Assembly (NCBI GenBank): GCA_965247615.1
Contig: OZ252022.1
Coordinates: forward strand, 1,302,001-1,366,000
DNA from: G965197715 sp965247615
Lineage (GTDB): Bacteria > Chloroflexota > Dehalococcoidia > Lucifugimonadales > UBA1127
DNA: 64,000 nucleotides
Direction: 5' to 3'
Made by a program: the position numbers and the translations under genes. Below the pieces are notes generated by a model, which had not been told where the DNA came from, made no database searches, and saw only the letters and a list, made by a program, of their open reading frames with translations. This document shows positions 9,715 to 19,302 of the stretch, piece after piece; position 1 is the stretch's first letter; each line of letters starts with the position of its first letter.

Positions 9715-10617
9715 ATGGAAGCCCCCGGAGTGCAGCCCGGAGTCCTCGCGGAAGCCGTGTTGTCACGCCCAAAGCGGTCCCGGATTGCGGGTGTTCACTT
9801 ATGGGCGCGCACGTACCCCCTGGGCGTGCTGGGCCTGGCCTTGGTCGTTGTCATGGGGCTCTTGGCGGCCACCGCCGATCTGACCGCCACCCACGACATC
9901 CTCGACCTGGGGTCCGACGCAAACCTGGGCATAAGCTCCGAGCACTACCTGGGCACAGACCCCGTGGGCAAGGACATCTACAGCCTCATGCTGCACGGCG
10001 CCCGCGTCTCCCTGGCGGTGGGCCTGGCCTCCGTGCTCCTGGGTGTCACGGGCGGGGCGCTCTTCGGGCTCTTCACCGGGTACGTTGGCGGGCCCGCGGA
10101 CCTCTTCGGGCAGCGCTTCGTCGATGCCCTCGTCGCCTTCCCGACCATCATCAAGGCGCTCGTCCTCATCGCCATCCTGGGTCCCAGCCCCGTCAACGTG
10201 GTCATAGCCTTGGCCATCTCCTACATCCCGCACTCCACGCGGATCACCCGCTCCGTCGTGCTGCGCGAGCGGGAGCGTGTCTACGCGGAGGCCGCCCGGT
10301 CCCTCGGCGCCACACCGCTGCGAATCATGATGCGCCACGTGCTCCCCAACTCCATCGCCCCCTACCTGGTCCTGGTCAGCGTGACCATCGGCAACGCCAT
10401 CGTCGCCGAGGCGTCCCTGAGCTTCCTGGGCGCAGGCGTCGGCCCGGACGTGGCGTCGTGGGGCATCATGCTGGGCATCGCGGCGGAGAGCTACTTCGCC
10501 AGCGCTCCCACGCTGGCCCTGGCGCCGGGCCTCGCCATCACCGTCGCCGTCCTCGGGTTCAACCTCTTCGGCGACGCCATCCGCGACACCCTGGACCCCC
10601 GCCTCCGCAGGGCATAG
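9715..10617 (+). CDS. ABC transporter permease, DppC/OppC type
   Basis: A 300-residue permease starting after a good GGAGGGAG ribosome site. It has the DppC N-terminal helix, the conserved HYLGTDPVGKDIYSLMLHGARVS loop near residue 78, and the ATPase-docking loop YAEAARSLGATPLRIMMRHVLPN near residue 190. The end, LFGDAIRDTLDPRLRR, is also typical. It forms the transmembrane heterodimer with the preceding DppB-like protein. Unlike most dpp operons no ATP-binding genes follow; the next gene encodes a molybdenum hydroxylase. ATPases resembling DppD and DppF are encoded near 57.5 and 61.2 kb and could be shared. Confidence 0.93.
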   Translation: MEAPGVQPGVLAEAVLSRPKRSRIAGVHLWARTYPLGVLGLALVVVMGLLAATADLTATHDILDLGSDANLGISSEHYLGTDPVGKDIYSLMLHGARVSLAVGLASVLLGVTGGALFGLFTGYVGGPADLFGQRFVDALVAFPTIIKALVLIAILGPSPVNVVIALAISYIPHSTRITRSVVLRERERVYAEAARSLGATPLRIMMRHVLPNSIAPYLVLVSVTIGNAIVAEASLSFLGAGVGPDVASWGIMLGIAAESYFASAPTLALAPGLAITVAVLGFNLFGDAIRDTLDPRLRRA

Positions 10618-10765
10618 CCCGGCCGCAGCCCCAGGCACACCGCTCTCGGGGGGTGGCGGCGCGTGCGGGATGGCGCTACACTTCCACGCGGCTTGTGGTA
10701 GCTGCCGCCGCTGCCTCGCTGCGAGCGGGGCGGGCGAATCTGAGTCGGCGCAGTGAGGTGCGGCA

Positions 10766-12994
10766 ATGGTCTCGTATCGAGTCATCGGGCAGCCTGTGCC
10801 GAAGACAGAGTTCCAGGGCAAGGTCATTGGGAGCGCACACTACAGCGCGGACGTCGACCTTCCCGGGCTCCTCTGGGCCAAGGCCCTGCGGAGCCCCCAC
10901 TCGCACGCGCGCATCCGGAGCATCGACACCTCCCGGGCGGAGGCCCTGCCGGGTGTTCACGCCGTGCTCACAGGCGAAGACGTCAAGGGGATACGCTTCG
11001 GCCGACGCTATCAAGACGTACCAGTCCTTGCCCAGGAGCGCGCCCTCTACGCCGGCGACAAGGTGGCCGCGGTGGCCGCCGACGACCTGGAGACGGCGCA
11101 GCGCGCGCTGGAGCTCATAGACGTCGACTACGAGGTGCTCCCCGCCGTCCTCGACCCTGAGGAGGCGACGAGGGACGGCGCGCCCATCCTTCACCCGGAC
11201 GTCAACAGCTACTCCGGCCTCCCCGAGCTCCTGGAGACGCCATCCAATGCCTACGTCCGGGACGTCATAGAGAAGGGGAATGTGGAGGAGGGATTCGCAA
11301 ACTCGGACCTGGTGGTGGAGAACACCTTCACGGTGTCCCGCGTGCATCAGGCCTACCTGGAGCCCCACTGCTGCACGGCCTGGGTGGATGAAGAAGGCCG
11401 CATCCAGGTCTGGTCGCCCAACAAGTCGCCCCACAGCCTGAAGCAGACCCTCTCGGGGGCGCTCGGCCGGCCGGCGGACCAGTTCCGCGTCAACCCCGTG
11501 GCCATCGGCGGCGATTTCGGCGGCAAGGGCGCGGCCGTGGACGAGCCGCTGTGCTGCTTCCTTGCCCTGCGCAGCGGCAGACCCGTCAAGATGCCCATGG
11601 ACTACGTGGAGGAGCTGACCGCAGGCATGCCCCGCCACGCCGGCGTCCTCTGGCTCAAGACCGGCGTCAAGAGCGACGGTACGCTCATGGCACACCAGAT
11701 GCGCGTCGCCTTCGATGGCGGTGCCTACGGCGGCTACAGGCCGGGCGCCAGCCTGGGCGGCGCCGGGCACGCCATCGGCTGCTACAAGATCCCCCATGCC
11801 TTCATCGAAATCACGCGCGTCTACACCAACAACATACCCGGCGGCCAGATGCGGGCCCCCTCAGAACCCCAGGGATACTTCGCCGCCGAGTCCCATATCG
11901 ATCGTGTGGCGCGGGAAGTTGGCATGGACCCCGTCGAGTTCCGGTTGAAGAACCTCATCGAGGAAGGCGATGCAACCATCGAGGGCAGCACCTATCAGGG
12001 CGTGCGGGCCAAGGAGACGCTGAGAGCTGCCGTGGACAAGGCCGGCTACGCCTCGCCGAAGACCCCCAACGTAGGCCGCGGCGTCGCCATGGGCTTTCGC
12101 GGGCCCGGCGGCGGCGAGTCCTCAGTGGAGGTCGCCCTGAACCCGGACGGCTCCGTGGTAGTCACCACCTCGGTCTTGGACCAGGGCACCGGCACCTACA
12201 CGACTCTGCGGCAGGTCGTCGCCGAAGAGCTGGCCATGCCCCCCGAGGACGTTCAGATCAACCCCGTCAACACGGACCTGATGCCCTTCGATTCCGGCAT
12301 CGGGGGCAGCCGAGGGACGCGAATCGTCACCGGCTCCGCCTTCCAGGCCGTCGGCGAGGCCAAGGAGGAGCTCTTGCGCGTTGCCGCGGATCTGCTCGGG
12401 TGGCCGGAGAGCGACATGGCGCTGGAAGGAGGGGAGATCCTCCGCCGGAGCACCGGCGAGCGCCGGCCTTGGGTCGAGCTTGTCGCCCGGCTGGGCCGGC
12501 CGGTGATGGCCCGCGCCGTCAACAAGGACACGGAGCGCGCCCCCGTGACAGCATTCACGGCCCAGGTTGCCGAGGTCTCCGTGGACCCCGAGACGGGACA
12601 AGTGAAGCTCCTCCGTTTCACCACCGCCCACGACGTGGGGACCGTGCTCAACCCCATCGGCCATCAGGGCCAGATCAACGGCGGCATCGTCCAGGGCATC
12701 GGGTTTGGCATGATGGAGGAGGTCAGGGTGCGGGAGGGCCGCGTAGAGACGCCCCACTTCGGCGAGTACAAGATCCCCACGTGTGAGGACATTCCAGAGC
12801 TTCAGACGGTGCTCTTGGAGCCCCAGAAGGGCGTTGGGCCCTACAGCATCAAGGGGATTGGAGAGAACCCCATTTCACCCGTAGCGCCGGCCATCGCCAA
12901 CGCCGTGGAAGACGCCGTGGGCGTCCGCGTCCGCGACCTGCCGATCACGGCGGAGAAGGTGCAACGGGCCCTGCGCAACGCTCGCATGAGCTGA
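10766..12994 (+). CDS. Molybdenum hydroxylase large subunit (xanthine dehydrogenase/CoxL/aldehyde oxidase family)
   Basis: The 742-residue protein has the two-part architecture of the molybdopterin subunit: an N-terminal a/b hammerhead (GKVIGSAHYSADVDLPG to about residue 120) and the Moco-binding region. Family motifs are GGDFGGKG near residue 248, RAPSEPQGYFAAESHID near residue 370, QINGGIVQGIGFGMMEE near residue 635, and GIGENPISPVAPAIANAV with the presumed catalytic Glu near residue 700. The CO-dehydrogenase loop AYxCSFR is not seen, so CO oxidation is unlikely; an aldehyde, purine or N-heterocycle substrate is more plausible. No FAD or [2Fe-2S] subunit gene lies beside it, so partners must be encoded elsewhere. 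Confidence 0.9.
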   Translation: MVSYRVIGQPVPKTEFQGKVIGSAHYSADVDLPGLLWAKALRSPHSHARIRSIDTSRAEALPGVHAVLTGEDVKGIRFGRRYQDVPVLAQERALYAGDKVAAVAADDLETAQRALELIDVDYEVLPAVLDPEEATRDGAPILHPDVNSYSGLPELLETPSNAYVRDVIEKGNVEEGFANSDLVVENTFTVSRVHQAYLEPHCCTAWVDEEGRIQVWSPNKSPHSLKQTLSGALGRPADQFRVNPVAIGGDFGGKGAAVDEPLCCFLALRSGRPVKMPMDYVEELTAGMPRHAGVLWLKTGVKSDGTLMAHQMRVAFDGGAYGGYRPGASLGGAGHAIGCYKIPHAFIEITRVYTNNIPGGQMRAPSEPQGYFAAESHIDRVAREVGMDPVEFRLKNLIEEGDATIEGSTYQGVRAKETLRAAVDKAGYASPKTPNVGRGVAMGFRGPGGGESSVEVALNPDGSVVVTTSVLDQGTGTYTTLRQVVAEELAMPPEDVQINPVNTDLMPFDSGIGGSRGTRIVTGSAFQAVGEAKEELLRVAADLLGWPESDMALEGGEILRRSTGERRPWVELVARLGRPVMARAVNKDTERAPVTAFTAQVAEVSVDPETGQVKLLRFTTAHDVGTVLNPIGHQGQINGGIVQGIGFGMMEEVRVREGRVETPHFGEYKIPTCEDIPELQTVLLEPQKGVGPYSIKGIGENPISPVAPAIANAVEDAVGVRVRDLPITAEKVQRALRNARMS

Positions 12995-13053
12995 CCGATT
13001 TGCCGCCAGGCTGCCAAGCAGCAAACTCACACAGAGCAGAAAGGGAGGACAAG

Positions 13054-13875
13054 ATGACTTCAGCTAGCACTGGTGAACACGCCCGGATGGGACCGGGTCT
13101 CGGGCGGTTGCGGGATAGGGTCGCCATCGTGACGGGCGCGGACTCCGGCATTGGCCGCGCCACGTCCCGCCTCTTCGCCCGGGAGGGCGCCAAGGTTGTG
13201 TGCGCGGACATCCAGGAGTCCGGAGAGCCGCGGGTGGACCGGCTGATTCAGCAGGAGGGTGGCGCGGCCGTCTTCGTCCAGGCCGACGTTTCCCAGCGCG
13301 CGGGCTGCGACAAGATGGTCGCCGCAGCCCTGGACAACTTTGGCGACCTGGACATCCTCTTCAACAACGCCGGCGCCGGCGTCCGCAAATACCTGCATGA
13401 GATGACCGACGAAGAGTGGAACTTCGTCGTGAACCTGAACCTCCACGGCATGTACCACGGCGTCCGCGCCGCCCTGCCCCACTTCCTGGAGAAGGAATCG
13501 GGCAACATCGTCAGCACCGCCTCCACCTTCGGCATCCGCGCCTCGGAGCGCTACCCCGGCTACTGCGCCACCAAGGGGGCCATCGTGAACCTGACGCGGG
13601 AGCTCGCCCTGGACTATGGGCCGGGCATCCGTGTTAACTGCGTGTGCCCCGGCGGCACCGACACGCCCAGGTTCCGCGGCTTCCCTCCTCGTCCCTCCGT
13701 CGCCGGCATGAGCGACGAGCAGAAGGCCAACATGGGGCGCAGCAACAAGGCCATGAAGCGCATGGCCCAGCCCGAGGAGATCGCCTACGCTGTGCTGTTC
13801 CTAGTCTCAGACGAATCTTCCTTCGTCACCGGCCACGCACTGGTCGTGGACGGCGGGCAGACCATCGGGGTGTAG
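13054..13875 (+). CDS. Short-chain dehydrogenase/reductase (SDR)
   Basis: A 273-residue classical SDR. The ATG at 13054 follows AAAGGGAGG by six bases and is preferred to an upstream in-frame start. Motifs: cofactor loop TGADSGIGRATS near residue 30, NNAGAG near residue 107, active-site Tyr and Lys in YPGYCATKGA near residue 167, and C-terminal VVDGGQ. The active-site segment reads YCATK, the common Y-x3-K form. CADIQ after the second strand suggests NAD(H) preference. It probably oxidises or reduces a hydroxyl or keto group on an organic substrate. It follows the molybdenum hydroxylase on the same strand with 59 bp between them, so the two may act in one pathway. Confidence 0.9.
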   Translation: MTSASTGEHARMGPGLGRLRDRVAIVTGADSGIGRATSRLFAREGAKVVCADIQESGEPRVDRLIQQEGGAAVFVQADVSQRAGCDKMVAAALDNFGDLDILFNNAGAGVRKYLHEMTDEEWNFVVNLNLHGMYHGVRAALPHFLEKESGNIVSTASTFGIRASERYPGYCATKGAIVNLTRELALDYGPGIRVNCVCPGGTDTPRFRGFPPRPSVAGMSDEQKANMGRSNKAMKRMAQPEEIAYAVLFLVSDESSFVTGHALVVDGGQTIGV

Positions 13876-14053
13876 CCCGCGGCCGGGTCCTTGAGCAAGG
13901 GCGCGCGTGGGGCCGCCTCGCGCGCGCCCGCAGTGCACCTGCGCTGGATACCGACGCTGCCCAGTCTGTAGGCGAGGGGAGTATGTCCTTCCGCCTTCCC
14001 AGCGTCAAGGCCCTGCGCCTGCGGTCGTCTTTCTCCCTTCGGCGTCCGCGGAG

Positions 14054-14059
14054 TATACT
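14054..14059 (+). promoter_or_regulatory. Possible -10 element (TATACT)
   Basis: TATACT lies 36 bp before the start of the large solute-binding lipoprotein gene. The hexamer 17 bp upstream (TTCTCC) is a poor -35, so this is only a candidate promoter. The AAGGAGG ribosome site at 14074-14080 follows it. Confidence 0.4.
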
Positions 14060-14089
14060 GGGCCTCGTTCGGCAAGGAGGGTGACCGCG

Positions 14090-16606
14090 GTGCTAGGATT
14101 CAGGACGACCTTACGCGGCCCTGCAGCGGCCCTCGCCATCCTGGCGGGCCTCGCCGCGGGCTGCGACAGCCCCGAGCCCCCGCCGCCGCCCACCACCGTC
14201 GCCACGGTGGCGCCCTCGCCAGCTCCCGTCACCACTCCCGCCCCCACACCCCCCGCCGCCACGCCTGAGCCTGCGGCCTACCAGCCGCCCCACGATAGGC
14301 CGGGGCCCGCCGTCGACCGCATCTACTTCCGCCAGGCCCAGCTCGACACCGCTCCACTGCTCGTGCGGAACGGAGAGATCGACCTCTATGGCTATGGCCT
14401 CAAGACGGAGGCCGCTCAGAGCCTGGCCCGGGAGGAGGGCGTCCGCATCTATGAGGCACCCTCCCTCTCACTCTCCCTCCTCCTGAACCCCGCTCCCGCG
14501 CCCGAGGGGCAGCTCAACCCCTTCTCCATCCGGGAGGTCCGCCAGGCCATTAACTACGTGGTCAACCGCGAGTTTGTCGCCCAGGAGGTCTACAAGGGGC
14601 TTGCGATGCCCAAGTTCGCCTCGGTCGACAGCTCCGACTTCGACTACCTGAGCGTGTTTGACATCGTGCACGGCCACGGGTTCAGCTACGACCCAGAGTT
14701 TGCCCGGACTCTTGTCGCCAGGGCCATGACCGATGCCGGGGCCCAGCTGGTGGGCGGCGCGTGGCACTACAACGGCGAGGCCATCGAGCTCAAGTTCGTC
14801 ATCCGGACCGAGGACGCGCGGCGTCAGATCGGCGACCTGGCCCGCGTCGAGCTGCAGAAGCTGGGTTTCACCGTCGACGCCGGCTACCAGGAGTTCAGCG
14901 CCGCTGTCTCCGCCGTGTTCAGCACGGATCCCCAGGACTTCCAGTGGCACCTGTACACCGAGGGCTGGGGCGCCTCCGCCGCCGGCCGCTACGACTACGT
15001 AGTCATCAACCAGATGGCCGCACCCTGGTTCGGCAACATGCCCGGCTGGCAGGAGGAGAGCTTCTGGCAGTACGCCCACGAGGACCTCGACGTCCTGGGC
15101 CGGCGCCTCTACGAGGGAGGGTTCTCCGGCGCGGATGAGCGGAACGACATCTACCGCGAGATGACGCGCGTGAGCCTTGACGAGGCTGTCCGCGTCTGGA
15201 TCGTTACCGTGCTGAGCGGGTACCCCGCCACGGACGGCCTGCGGGGTGTGACCGAGGATATCTCTGCCGGCCCCCTCAACAGCCGCACACTGCGGGAGGC
15301 ATACGTTCCCGGCAGGGACAGCCTCACCGTCGGCAGCCTGTGGGTCTGGACGGAGCGATCGACGTGGAACCCCGTGGGCGGCTTTGGGGACGCCTATAGC
15401 CGGGACATCTGGCAGAACCTCTACGACCCGACCATGGCGCGCCACCCCTTCACGGGCCTGCCCGTGCCCTTCCGGGCCCAGTACGAGGTGGAGACTGCCG
15501 GCGCCGGAGGGACCCTGGAGGTCCCCGCCGACGCCGTTCTGTGGAACGCCGACGCCCGGACCTTTCGACCCGTGGGCCCGGGGACCCAGGCCGTCAGCAA
15601 GGTGACCTTCGATTACTCCCAGTACCTCGGCTCCAACTGGCACCACGGGCAGCCCATCTCTCTAGCCGACCTGGTCTACTCCATCTATCAGACCTACGAC
15701 ACCGTCTTCAACGAGGAGAAGTCGCGCATCGAGACGGCCATCTCCAGCAGCAACAAGCCGTACCTGGAGACCATCAAGGGTTTCAGGCTAGTGGGGGACT
15801 CCAAGATAGAGTTCTACGCGGACTATTGGCACTTCGTCCCGGACCTGATAGCGGAATACTCCGGCCTGGGCGGATTCAGCACCCCCTGGGAGATACGCGC
15901 AGCCCTCGACCAGCTTGTCTTTGTCGAGCGCAGCGGCGCCTACACGGACACGGCGGCGCAGCGCTTCGGCGTGGACTGGCTGAGCCTGGTACTGGAGCAG
16001 GATGCCAGGGCCGTGCAGCGCGTGCTCCGGGAGTTTCAGGAAGCGGGCCATTTCCCGGAGCACGCCTTTCAGATCGGCGGCGTGACTCTGACGACGAAAG
16101 AGGAGGCGAGCGAGCGGTATGCTGCGGCCATCGCCTGGATTGAGGAACACTGCACCGCAAACTCCTGCACCGCCGTCATCAGCAGCGGCCCTTTCACGCT
16201 CCGGCGCTTCGACGTCGCGGCCCAGTTCGCGGAGCTTGAGGCCTTTCGGGACCCAACATACCCCTTCAAACCCGGCAACTGGCACCTGGGCGCTACCCAG
16301 GGCATCAGCTTCGCCAACATTCAGACCGCTCCCATCGTCGCCGGAAGACCGGCGCAGGTCGACGTGGAGCTGGACGGCCCCGGGGAGCTGGGCATCCTCT
16401 ACATCCTGTTCGACCCCGTGACCAGAGAGGGCGCCGCCTCCGGCATGGCGACGCCCACGGGCGGCACGAGCTTCCGCATCTCGCTCTCCGCGGAGGAGAC
16501 CCAGAGCCTCCAGGCGGGGCTCTTCACCCTGCACATGGCGGCGTTCAGCGACGAGGTCGCGTCCATAACGGAGAAGCGCGTTGACCTGGAGGTAACCGTC
16601 GGCTAG
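14090..16606 (+). CDS. Large ABC-type solute-binding lipoprotein with permuted family-5 motif order
   Basis: The GTG at 14090 is preferred: AAGGAGG at 14074-14080 is nine bases upstream, whereas a GTG at 14081 abuts it. The 838-residue product has a lipoprotein signal ending LAAGC (Cys25) and a Pro/Thr-rich linker to about residue 60. Family-5 signatures occur out of order: a lobe II region with IREVRQAINYVVNRE near residue 146 comes before STWNPVGGF (about 422), YSRDIWQNLYDP (about 433) and the WHHGQPISLADLVY motif (about 517), which normally lies near the N-terminus. Similar very long proteins occur in archaeal and Chloroflexota peptide transporters. It stands alone between an SDR and an MFS gene, without permeases. 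Confidence 0.8.
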   Translation: MLGFRTTLRGPAAALAILAGLAAGCDSPEPPPPPTTVATVAPSPAPVTTPAPTPPAATPEPAAYQPPHDRPGPAVDRIYFRQAQLDTAPLLVRNGEIDLYGYGLKTEAAQSLAREEGVRIYEAPSLSLSLLLNPAPAPEGQLNPFSIREVRQAINYVVNREFVAQEVYKGLAMPKFASVDSSDFDYLSVFDIVHGHGFSYDPEFARTLVARAMTDAGAQLVGGAWHYNGEAIELKFVIRTEDARRQIGDLARVELQKLGFTVDAGYQEFSAAVSAVFSTDPQDFQWHLYTEGWGASAAGRYDYVVINQMAAPWFGNMPGWQEESFWQYAHEDLDVLGRRLYEGGFSGADERNDIYREMTRVSLDEAVRVWIVTVLSGYPATDGLRGVTEDISAGPLNSRTLREAYVPGRDSLTVGSLWVWTERSTWNPVGGFGDAYSRDIWQNLYDPTMARHPFTGLPVPFRAQYEVETAGAGGTLEVPADAVLWNADARTFRPVGPGTQAVSKVTFDYSQYLGSNWHHGQPISLADLVYSIYQTYDTVFNEEKSRIETAISSSNKPYLETIKGFRLVGDSKIEFYADYWHFVPDLIAEYSGLGGFSTPWEIRAALDQLVFVERSGAYTDTAAQRFGVDWLSLVLEQDARAVQRVLREFQEAGHFPEHAFQIGGVTLTTKEEASERYAAAIAWIEEHCTANSCTAVISSGPFTLRRFDVAAQFAELEAFRDPTYPFKPGNWHLGATQGISFANIQTAPIVAGRPAQVDVELDGPGELGILYILFDPVTREGAASGMATPTGGTSFRISLSAEETQSLQAGLFTLHMAAFSDEVASITEKRVDLEVTVG

Positions 16607-16798
16607 GTGTCTGTCCGACGCTTCAGGTGACATAACGTATTCGTGCGTTGCTGCGCCGGTGTAGCCTGCGCCATTCCCCCGTCAACACTGCAACCGCAGT
16701 TGGCATGGCGCCTCGATACGGCATTCTCCCCACGGCGGCCAGCCGCCCCCCTCATCGTGAGGCCCTCGAACCATGTGAGCGCGGCCCCGCCCCGCTGC

Positions 16799-18007
16799 CT
16801 AGCGCCGCGCTGGCCTCCGCGCCGCGGCCATGAGCACCGCCGCGACTATGCAGACCGCCGCGAACGCTTGGAACGCCGGCTCGTACGTGCCTGCGGCGTC
16901 GTACAGCACGCCCGCCACCAGCGGCCCGAGGCCCAGCCCGAACCCCCGCGCCATGTGCAGCACCCCCGCGATGGCTCCCAGGGACCTCTGGCCGTAGTAG
17001 CTGGCGAACAGCAGCGTTGGCAGAGACATGGACCCCCCCACCAGCATCCCGAACCCGAACCCAAAGGGGAACGCCTCCGCCGGGCCCCGCACGTTCAGCA
17101 GCAGGCCGAGCAGCACCGCCGCAACCAGGTAGAGGACCATCAGCAGCCATCGCGCGTCCACCCGGTCGGCGAGCCAGCTCCACGCGACGCCGCCCGCCGT
17201 GAGGCCCAGGGCAAAGGCGCTGACCACCAACGCGGCCATGGAGGCTTGAATCCCGCGCTCCACGTAGTAGGCCAGCTGGTGGAATCCAACGCCGGTCATC
17301 ACAAGGGACACCGCGAAGGTCGCGCCGACGATGAGCCAGAGCGCCCGATCGGCGGCGGCGGTGTGCACCGTGTAGCCCGCCGCACCCTGCGCCTCGTCCG
17401 CCGTCGGCCCTGCGGTGCCAGACGGCGCCGCGGAGCCGCCGTCGGGCCGCAGGCCCATGTCCTCCGGTCGCCGACAGAGCAGCAGCGCCGCCGGGACCAC
17501 GCCGACACCCAGGGCCAGCGCGCCGAGCGCCGCCCACGCCGGCCCCACCCCACCCCAGGCGATGAGCGCCTGCACGGCTGGCGGCGCCACGATGAGGCCG
17601 CCGGTCGAAATGGACACCATCAGCGCTGTTGCAGCCCCGCGCCGCCGCTCGAACCAGCGCACCACCGTCACCGAGTTCGGGAACTGGACCATGCTCTGTC
17701 CCGCCATGCGTACGATGGCGTACACCGTCACAAAGACGGCCGCGCTCCGAGTGACCGCAAGCGTCAGGCACCCAAGGCCGACCAGGAGGGCGCCGGCCGG
17801 CACAATCAATCGCGGCCCGTGGCGGTCCAGCACGCGGCCGATGAGCGGTCCCAGAAGGGCGCTGGCCGCGCTGCCTGCCGTGGTTGCCGCGGCAATGAGC
17901 GTGCGGCTCCAGCCAAAGTCGTTCACCAGCGAAGGCACGAAGACGCTGGAGACCTCGACGGCGCTGGAGACCCGTGACATGTTCGCCGCGGCTGCTACGC
18001 CCACCAC
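16799..18007 (-). CDS. Major facilitator superfamily transporter
   Basis: About 402 residues with twelve predicted membrane helices and a central cytoplasmic loop (RRPEDMGLRPDGG and following). The loop between helices 2 and 3 reads GRVLDRHGPRLIVP, the MFS G-x3-D-R/K-x-G motif. RPEDMGL before the central loop is common in the monocarboxylate/oxalate-formate antiporter-like branch. The first usual start is a GTG at 18007, but the open frame continues upstream to 18070 and encodes VYYGWIV, a normal N-terminus for this branch, with no ATG, GTG or TTG. The true start may therefore be a rare codon upstream. The gene converges on the solute-binding gene at 14.1 kb. Confidence 0.87.
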   Translation of the reverse strand: MVGVAAAANMSRVSSAVEVSSVFVPSLVNDFGWSRTLIAAATTAGSAASALLGPLIGRVLDRHGPRLIVPAGALLVGLGCLTLAVTRSAAVFVTVYAIVRMAGQSMVQFPNSVTVVRWFERRRGAATALMVSISTGGLIVAPPAVQALIAWGGVGPAWAALGALALGVGVVPAALLLCRRPEDMGLRPDGGSAAPSGTAGPTADEAQGAAGYTVHTAAADRALWLIVGATFAVSLVMTGVGFHQLAYYVERGIQASMAALVVSAFALGLTAGGVAWSWLADRVDARWLLMVLYLVAAVLLGLLLNVRGPAEAFPFGFGFGMLVGGSMSLPTLLFASYYGQRSLGAIAGVLHMARGFGLGLGPLVAGVLYDAAGTYEPAFQAFAAVCIVAAVLMAAARRPARR

Positions 18008-18330
18008 GATCCAGCCGTAGTAGACCGGACTGGCCCTGGCCAGGCGCTCTGCGATGGCTCCGATGGCTGCCTACTCCCTACCGTCCATTCGCTGCGTCAC
18101 CGGACCTGGTCAAGCCTGTGTGCTGCCGCCAAAGCCCAGGTTGCGGCGGCCTGCCGGCGCAAGCCCAAGGGTCGGAGCTCTTCTCCTCGCCCTCCGCCGG
18201 GCGCATGAGCGGCGGAGGCGCCTGGGCCCGGTCCTGCGCAGGCACTTGGGCGCCTCCCTGCCGGCGGTGAGGGTGCCGGAACTATGGGCTTGTTGTGGGC
18301 GTCTCGTGGAGACAGGGCTGCCGGCGCGGG

Positions 18331-19077
18331 CTAGGGCGTCTTCATGAAGACCACCTGGCCGAACATGGTCTTGCTGGCGTCGGTAGTCAGGAAGAGGACC
18401 GGGCCCAGCAGGTCTTCGGGCTGGCCCAACCGCTTGTTCACCGGCACGTCCGGTGTGACCGGCGGCGCCTGCGCGTTCGCGCCGCCTCGAAACATCGGCG
18501 TATCCGTGCTGCCGGGGGCGACGGCGTTCACGTTGATGCCGTAGGGCCCTAGCTCCATGCCGAGGCTGACCGTAAACGCGATGAGGCCGCCCTTGGAGGC
18601 GGAGTAGTGCGCGCCATTGATGGCCCCGGTAACGCCGCGCCCGGACACCAGGTTCACCATCTTGCCGCTGCCCTGGGCCATCATGGGGCCGGCTACGGCC
18701 TTGCAACAGAGAAAGGGGCCCGTCAGGTTCACGTCAATGACCTGGCGCCACTCCTCCTCCGTCATCTCCACCACGCTGTGCCGGGGGTAGATGCCCGCGC
18801 AGTTGACCAGCACGTCGATGTGCCCCGATCCCGCCAGTACGCTCTGCACCATGGTGTCCACTGATGCGGACTGCGACACGTTCACCTCGACGGCAGTTGC
18901 GGCGCCGCCGCGTTCCCGCACCTCGGACGCAGTCTCCTGGGCCGCCGGGAGGCGGAGATCGGCCACGGCGATGGCGGCCCCCTCCTCTGCCAGTCCCAGG
19001 CATAGCGCCCGGCCAATGCCTGAACCCCCACCGGTGATGATCGCCACCTTCCCCTCCAGCTGTCCACCTTCTGCCAT
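18331..19077 (-). CDS. Short-chain dehydrogenase/reductase (SDR)
   Basis: A 248-residue classical SDR with cofactor loop TGGGSGIGRALC near residue 15, NCAG in place of the common NNAG near residue 91, and active-site HYSASKGG near residue 153. PGSTDTPMF near residue 189 is typical of SDRs acting on hydroxyacyl or alcohol substrates. The C-terminus ends FGQVVFMKTP, without the usual VDGG, so the tail departs from the family. A GGAGGTGACGAG ribosome-site region precedes the ATG at 19077. It is divergent from the SDR at 19303, with about 225 bp between them that must hold both promoters. Confidence 0.87.
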   Translation of the reverse strand: MAEGGQLEGKVAIITGGGSGIGRALCLGLAEEGAAIAVADLRLPAAQETASEVRERGGAATAVEVNVSQSASVDTMVQSVLAGSGHIDVLVNCAGIYPRHSVVEMTEEEWRQVIDVNLTGPFLCCKAVAGPMMAQGSGKMVNLVSGRGVTGAINGAHYSASKGGLIAFTVSLGMELGPYGINVNAVAPGSTDTPMFRGGANAQAPPVTPDVPVNKRLGQPEDLLGPVLFLTTDASKTMFGQVVFMKTP

Positions 19078-19302
19078 CTCGTCACCTCCGTGCTTTCAAT
19101 CTGCCCAGTGCTTGCAGGGAATAGCCCCGCCAGCGTAGCGTTGCCGCGAATCTCTGGGTTAGGATACCACCACGGCGGTACGCTGGCATGGCGCGGGCCG
19201 GGCAACCGCTGCGCACCCCGATGCCGAGGGAGCGCGCCTTGCCGTCGCTGTGCAGTCGCGGCGGCCCAGATCTGGGAATCTACAAAGTTGGAGGAGCGTG
19301 TT

